A stretch of DNA of 6,354 nt from positions 1 to 6,354 of the forward strand of contig DAIEHU010000162.1 of the NCBI GenBank assembly GCA_027353395.1, given 5' to 3'. The position numbers and the translations under genes were made by a program. This DNA comes from Desulfobacteraceae bacterium (lineage in GTDB: Bacteria > Desulfobacterota > Desulfobacteria > Desulfobacterales > Desulfosalsimonadaceae). The notes beneath the pieces are model-generated. The model saw only the letters and a list, made by a program, of their open reading frames with translations, did no database searches and was not told the DNA's origin. Positions 5,136 through 6,354 of the stretch are shown one piece after another. Every line of letters starts with the position of its first letter. Positions within the stretch are counted from its first letter, which is position 1.

Positions 5136-5849
5136 ATGGATGAAGAAAAATTTCACGATGAAATCGCCGCGACATTAAGCGCCATTCAGTCGCTGCTGGC
5201 CCGCTCCATCGAGATTCAAATGGAAAGCGCCGAAATCGATAAATCGATCCATGCTTTAGAAAAACAGCGCACCCAAACCACCTCGGACATGCTGGATCAC
5301 AGCGAGCTGACCAACAGCCTATCCGTTCAGCAAACCGACATGGCCAGGGAACGTACCGGCCTCGTCCGCGAACAGACACGCCTTTCCACCAAATCCACCG
5401 AATTGGGCGTCATCCGGACGGACCTGTCGCGGGAACGTTCCGGACTGGCCGGCCAGAGGACGGATCTGGCGGTTTTGCGGACCGACTTATCGCGCACGAG
5501 AACCGGCTTAGCGGAACAGCGCAACAAAATGGCCTTGAACCGCACCCAGTATTCCGTAAAACGCACCACCCTGGCCGCCTCACGGACGATCCTGTCCAAC
5601 ATCCGGACATCCATGGCCCAGGGGAGAACCCATCTGGCTCTCATCCGGACCGGCCTGGCGTTTTTTTCCATCGCCATCGCTTTTTTCCGCACCTTTGGCC
5701 TGTCATGGTGGTCAGTTTTCGACGGCGTTCTGGCGATGGGAAGCCTGGCGATGACCGGCGCAGGAATCATCGGATACCGCCGCGCCACCCGGGATGTGAA
5801 AAACATGCAGACAGACTATTATTCAGCCCGGGAAGAAAGCGCCGCGTAA
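5136..5849 (+). CDS. DUF202-like membrane protein with a 16-heptad RT-x-L-A array
   Basis: This 237-residue protein has AAGGA at 5123-5127, 8 bases before the ATG. Residues 1-65 are a polar, probably helical region. Residues 66-177 are 16 uninterrupted seven-residue units of consensus R-T-x-[LM]-[AS]-x-x: Arg at position 1 in 13 units, Thr at position 2 in 14, Leu/Met at position 4 in 15, Ala/Ser at position 5 in 14. The last unit, RTGLAFF (171-177), opens the first membrane helix (about 172-190). A second follows (about 193-214) and ends GIIGYRRA. The final 21 residues are a polar tail. The pairing of RT..LA..RT..LAF with two hydrophobic helices and a YRR ending is the DUF202 (YidH-like) pattern, but normal DUF202 proteins are about half this length and have only one to a few such units. 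Function is unknown; it is probably an inner-membrane protein with a long cytoplasmic helical stalk. Confidence 0.85.
   Translation: MDEEKFHDEIAATLSAIQSLLARSIEIQMESAEIDKSIHALEKQRTQTTSDMLDHSELTNSLSVQQTDMARERTGLVREQTRLSTKSTELGVIRTDLSRERSGLAGQRTDLAVLRTDLSRTRTGLAEQRNKMALNRTQYSVKRTTLAASRTILSNIRTSMAQGRTHLALIRTGLAFFSIAIAFFRTFGLSWWSVFDGVLAMGSLAMTGAGIIGYRRATRDVKNMQTDYYSAREESAA
5331..5666 (+). repeat. Protein-level heptad repeat array, 21-base period, 16 units
   Basis: The stretch codes for the 16 heptads of the DUF202-like protein, with every unit exactly 21 bases and no insertion or deletion. The DNA itself is poorly conserved between units. The repeated arginine is written with five different codons (CGT, CGC, CGG, AGA, AGG) and the threonine with ACC, ACG and ACA. 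The array is thus maintained at protein level rather than being a recent tandem DNA duplication. Confidence 0.9.
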
Positions 5850-5905
5850 TGATTATATCACGATCAATATACCGGTTTTGTAATATAGCGCCGGGAATGG
5901 AAAGA
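5850..5905. other. AT-rich patch after the DUF202-like gene
   Basis: The bases just after the stop, roughly 5849-5888, are markedly more AT-rich than the rest (for example TGATTATATCACG and TTGTAATATAG). They could contain a promoter in either direction, but no pair of boxes at proper spacing is convincing, and there is no terminator-like stem directly after the stop codon. Confidence 0.3.
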
Positions 5906-5946
5906 GGATGAGGCCAGGGCATGGATGGCTTCATCCTGCCCATGCC
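5906..5946 (+). other. Hairpin with pseudoknot potential
   Basis: GGATGAGGCC (5906-5915) pairs with GGCTTCATCC (5927-5936), ten pairs in RNA with one G-U, around an 11-base loop. Within the loop, GGCATGG (5918-5924) is exactly complementary to CCATGCC (5940-5946) just downstream. This allows an H-type pseudoknot or two competing hairpins. No T-run follows, so it is not a standard intrinsic terminator. It lies between two converging genes and may protect or end the transcript. Structure is seen; function is inferred. Confidence 0.45.
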
Positions 5947-6030
5947 TGCCAAGCAACAATCATGACGATAAAAAAAATAAAATTGCCCGTCGTATCCGAA
6001 TGTGGCGGAAGTAAACTGCTCCGGAACCTG

Positions 6031-6049
6031 CGTCTGGCCGTTTCAGACG
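6031..6049. terminator. Possible hairpin overlapping the minus-strand stop codon
   Basis: CGTCTG (6031-6036) pairs perfectly with CAGACG (6044-6049) around a 7-base loop. On the plus strand it is followed by the T-rich AATTTCTTGT, so it could weakly stop transcripts arriving from the DUF202-like gene. On the minus strand it covers the last codons and the stop of the small membrane protein gene but lacks a T-run. Only 6 pairs, so chance is possible. Confidence 0.25.
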
Positions 6050-6246
6050 AATTTCTTGTAAAATTCGGGAAACGCCCACGGGTGTCCGCCAACGCACGGG
6101 AGAAGAATCGCGATAAACAGGGAATATCCGATCATCGCCCCAGCGGCGTATGCAAACAGCATCCTCCGAAAAGCAGGATTTGTGGAGGAATGATACATTT
6201 TCACAGGATGCGGATCAGCCCATGTCATTATTTTCAGAACGCCCAT
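6043..6246 (-). CDS. Small single-pass membrane protein of unknown function
   Basis: This 67-residue protein begins MGVLKIMTWADPHPVKMYH and is not assigned to any family I recognise. Residues 1-28 are polar and rich in His, Pro and Lys. Residues 29-50 (MLFAYAAGAMIGYSLFIAILLP) form one clear membrane helix preceded by two arginines (27-28), which by the positive-inside rule puts the N-terminus in the cytoplasm. A short tail ending FPEFYKKFV follows, with one cysteine at 51. Start choice: AAGGGG (6255-6260) lies 8 bases before the ATG at 6246; a TTG at 6249 is a poorer alternative. Codon choice (CTG for Leu, mixed GCC/GCG/GCT for Ala) looks like that of real genes, and the opposite-strand frame over the same region reads like a shadow. 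It lies 12 bases after another minus-strand frame, suggesting an operon entering from beyond the right edge. Confidence 0.58.
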   Translation of the reverse strand: MGVLKIMTWADPHPVKMYHSSTNPAFRRMLFAYAAGAMIGYSLFIAILLPCVGGHPWAFPEFYKKFV

Positions 6247-6258
6247 CAACCCGGCCCC

Positions 6259-6354
6259 TTAAACAGAATCAAAGCGGGACAATCGTCCCCATCCACCCAT
6301 AAATCCTGCCAAACGTTTCCTCACGGTTGTTTTCGTTGAAATTTTCATGAAAAT
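6259..6354 (-). CDS. C-terminal end of an unidentified minus-strand gene, or a short leader peptide (partial)
   Basis: The frame is open from the right window edge to a TAA at 6259-6261. If it starts at the ATG at 6346-6348 it gives 29 residues, MKISTKTTVRKRLAGFMGG and onward, strongly basic (about six Lys/Arg in the first 15) and ending RLSRFDSV. It could equally be the tail of a longer gene outside the window. Its stop is fused to the AAGGGG ribosome-binding site of the small membrane protein gene, a typical operon junction. No family recognised. Confidence 0.35.
   Translation of the reverse strand: MFMKISTKTTVRKRLAGFMGGWGRLSRFDSV
6341..6354. repeat. 14-base perfect palindrome at the window edge
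   Basis: ATTTTCATGAAAAT is its own reverse complement. It is flanked on the left by TTGAA, so the palindrome could extend if the next bases outside are TTCAA. It covers the possible minus-strand ATG at 6346-6348. It may be an operator for the minus-strand genes, or simply an AT-rich coincidence. Confidence 0.35.

Noticed and set aside
5411..5650. CATCCGGAC occurs at 5411, 5600 and 5642
   Set aside because: The copies fall in the same codon phase of the heptad array (ending in the RT codons) and are explained by the protein repeat, so they are not separate binding sites or CRISPR-like repeats.
5327..5806. 159-codon minus-strand frame opposite the heptad array
   Set aside because: Its apparent Arg/Val/Ser periodicity is only the mirror image of the 21-base periodic coding on the plus strand.
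5968..5985. A-rich run that would be a T-run on the minus strand
   Set aside because: No stable stem lies directly upstream on the minus strand, so it is not called as the terminator of the minus-strand genes.
5908..6339. 143-codon plus-strand frame at the right end
   Set aside because: It is rich in Cys, His, Pro and Arg, lacks a good ribosome-binding site, and competes with a minus-strand frame that has a clear membrane helix and a well-placed ribosome-binding site.

Overview
The window looks like a chromosomal stretch from a Gram-negative, moderately GC-rich bacterium, most likely a member of the Desulfobacterota (former Deltaproteobacteria). That assignment is an inference. It rests on a complete liv-type branched-chain amino acid ABC transporter block followed by a 'cytidylate kinase-like' protein with a C-terminal BON-like domain, an architecture I associate with that group. 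I can name no species.

Layout. Positions 2-3926 hold a compact plus-strand transporter operon: the 3' end of a periplasmic solute-binding protein gene (cut by the window edge), then livH, livM, livG and livF. Spacing runs from a 2-base gap to a 14-base overlap, so the genes are almost certainly co-transcribed and translationally coupled. Together they would make one HAAT-family importer: the binding protein captures a branched-chain or other hydrophobic amino acid, amide or similar ligand in the periplasm, LivH/LivM form the membrane channel, and LivG/LivF hydrolyse ATP. Positions 3927-4246 are a 320-base spacer rich in short inverted repeats, with only a doubtful small reading frame. Positions 4247-5080 encode the kinase-like/BON protein, which ends in a probable intrinsic terminator. 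Positions 5136-5849 encode the most unusual protein here: a DUF202-like membrane protein whose RT..LA signature is repeated as 16 consecutive, indel-free heptads running straight into its first membrane helix.

The right end (5850-6354) has an AT-rich patch, a hairpin with pseudoknot potential, and on the minus strand a probable small single-pass membrane protein gene (6043-6246). It is preceded 12 bases upstream by the tail of another minus-strand reading frame that leaves the window. The DUF202-like gene and this minus-strand pair therefore converge.

The transporter is routine. The heptad-array protein and its kinase-like neighbour are what deserve attention. No tRNA, rRNA, CRISPR array, insertion sequence or integrase was seen.
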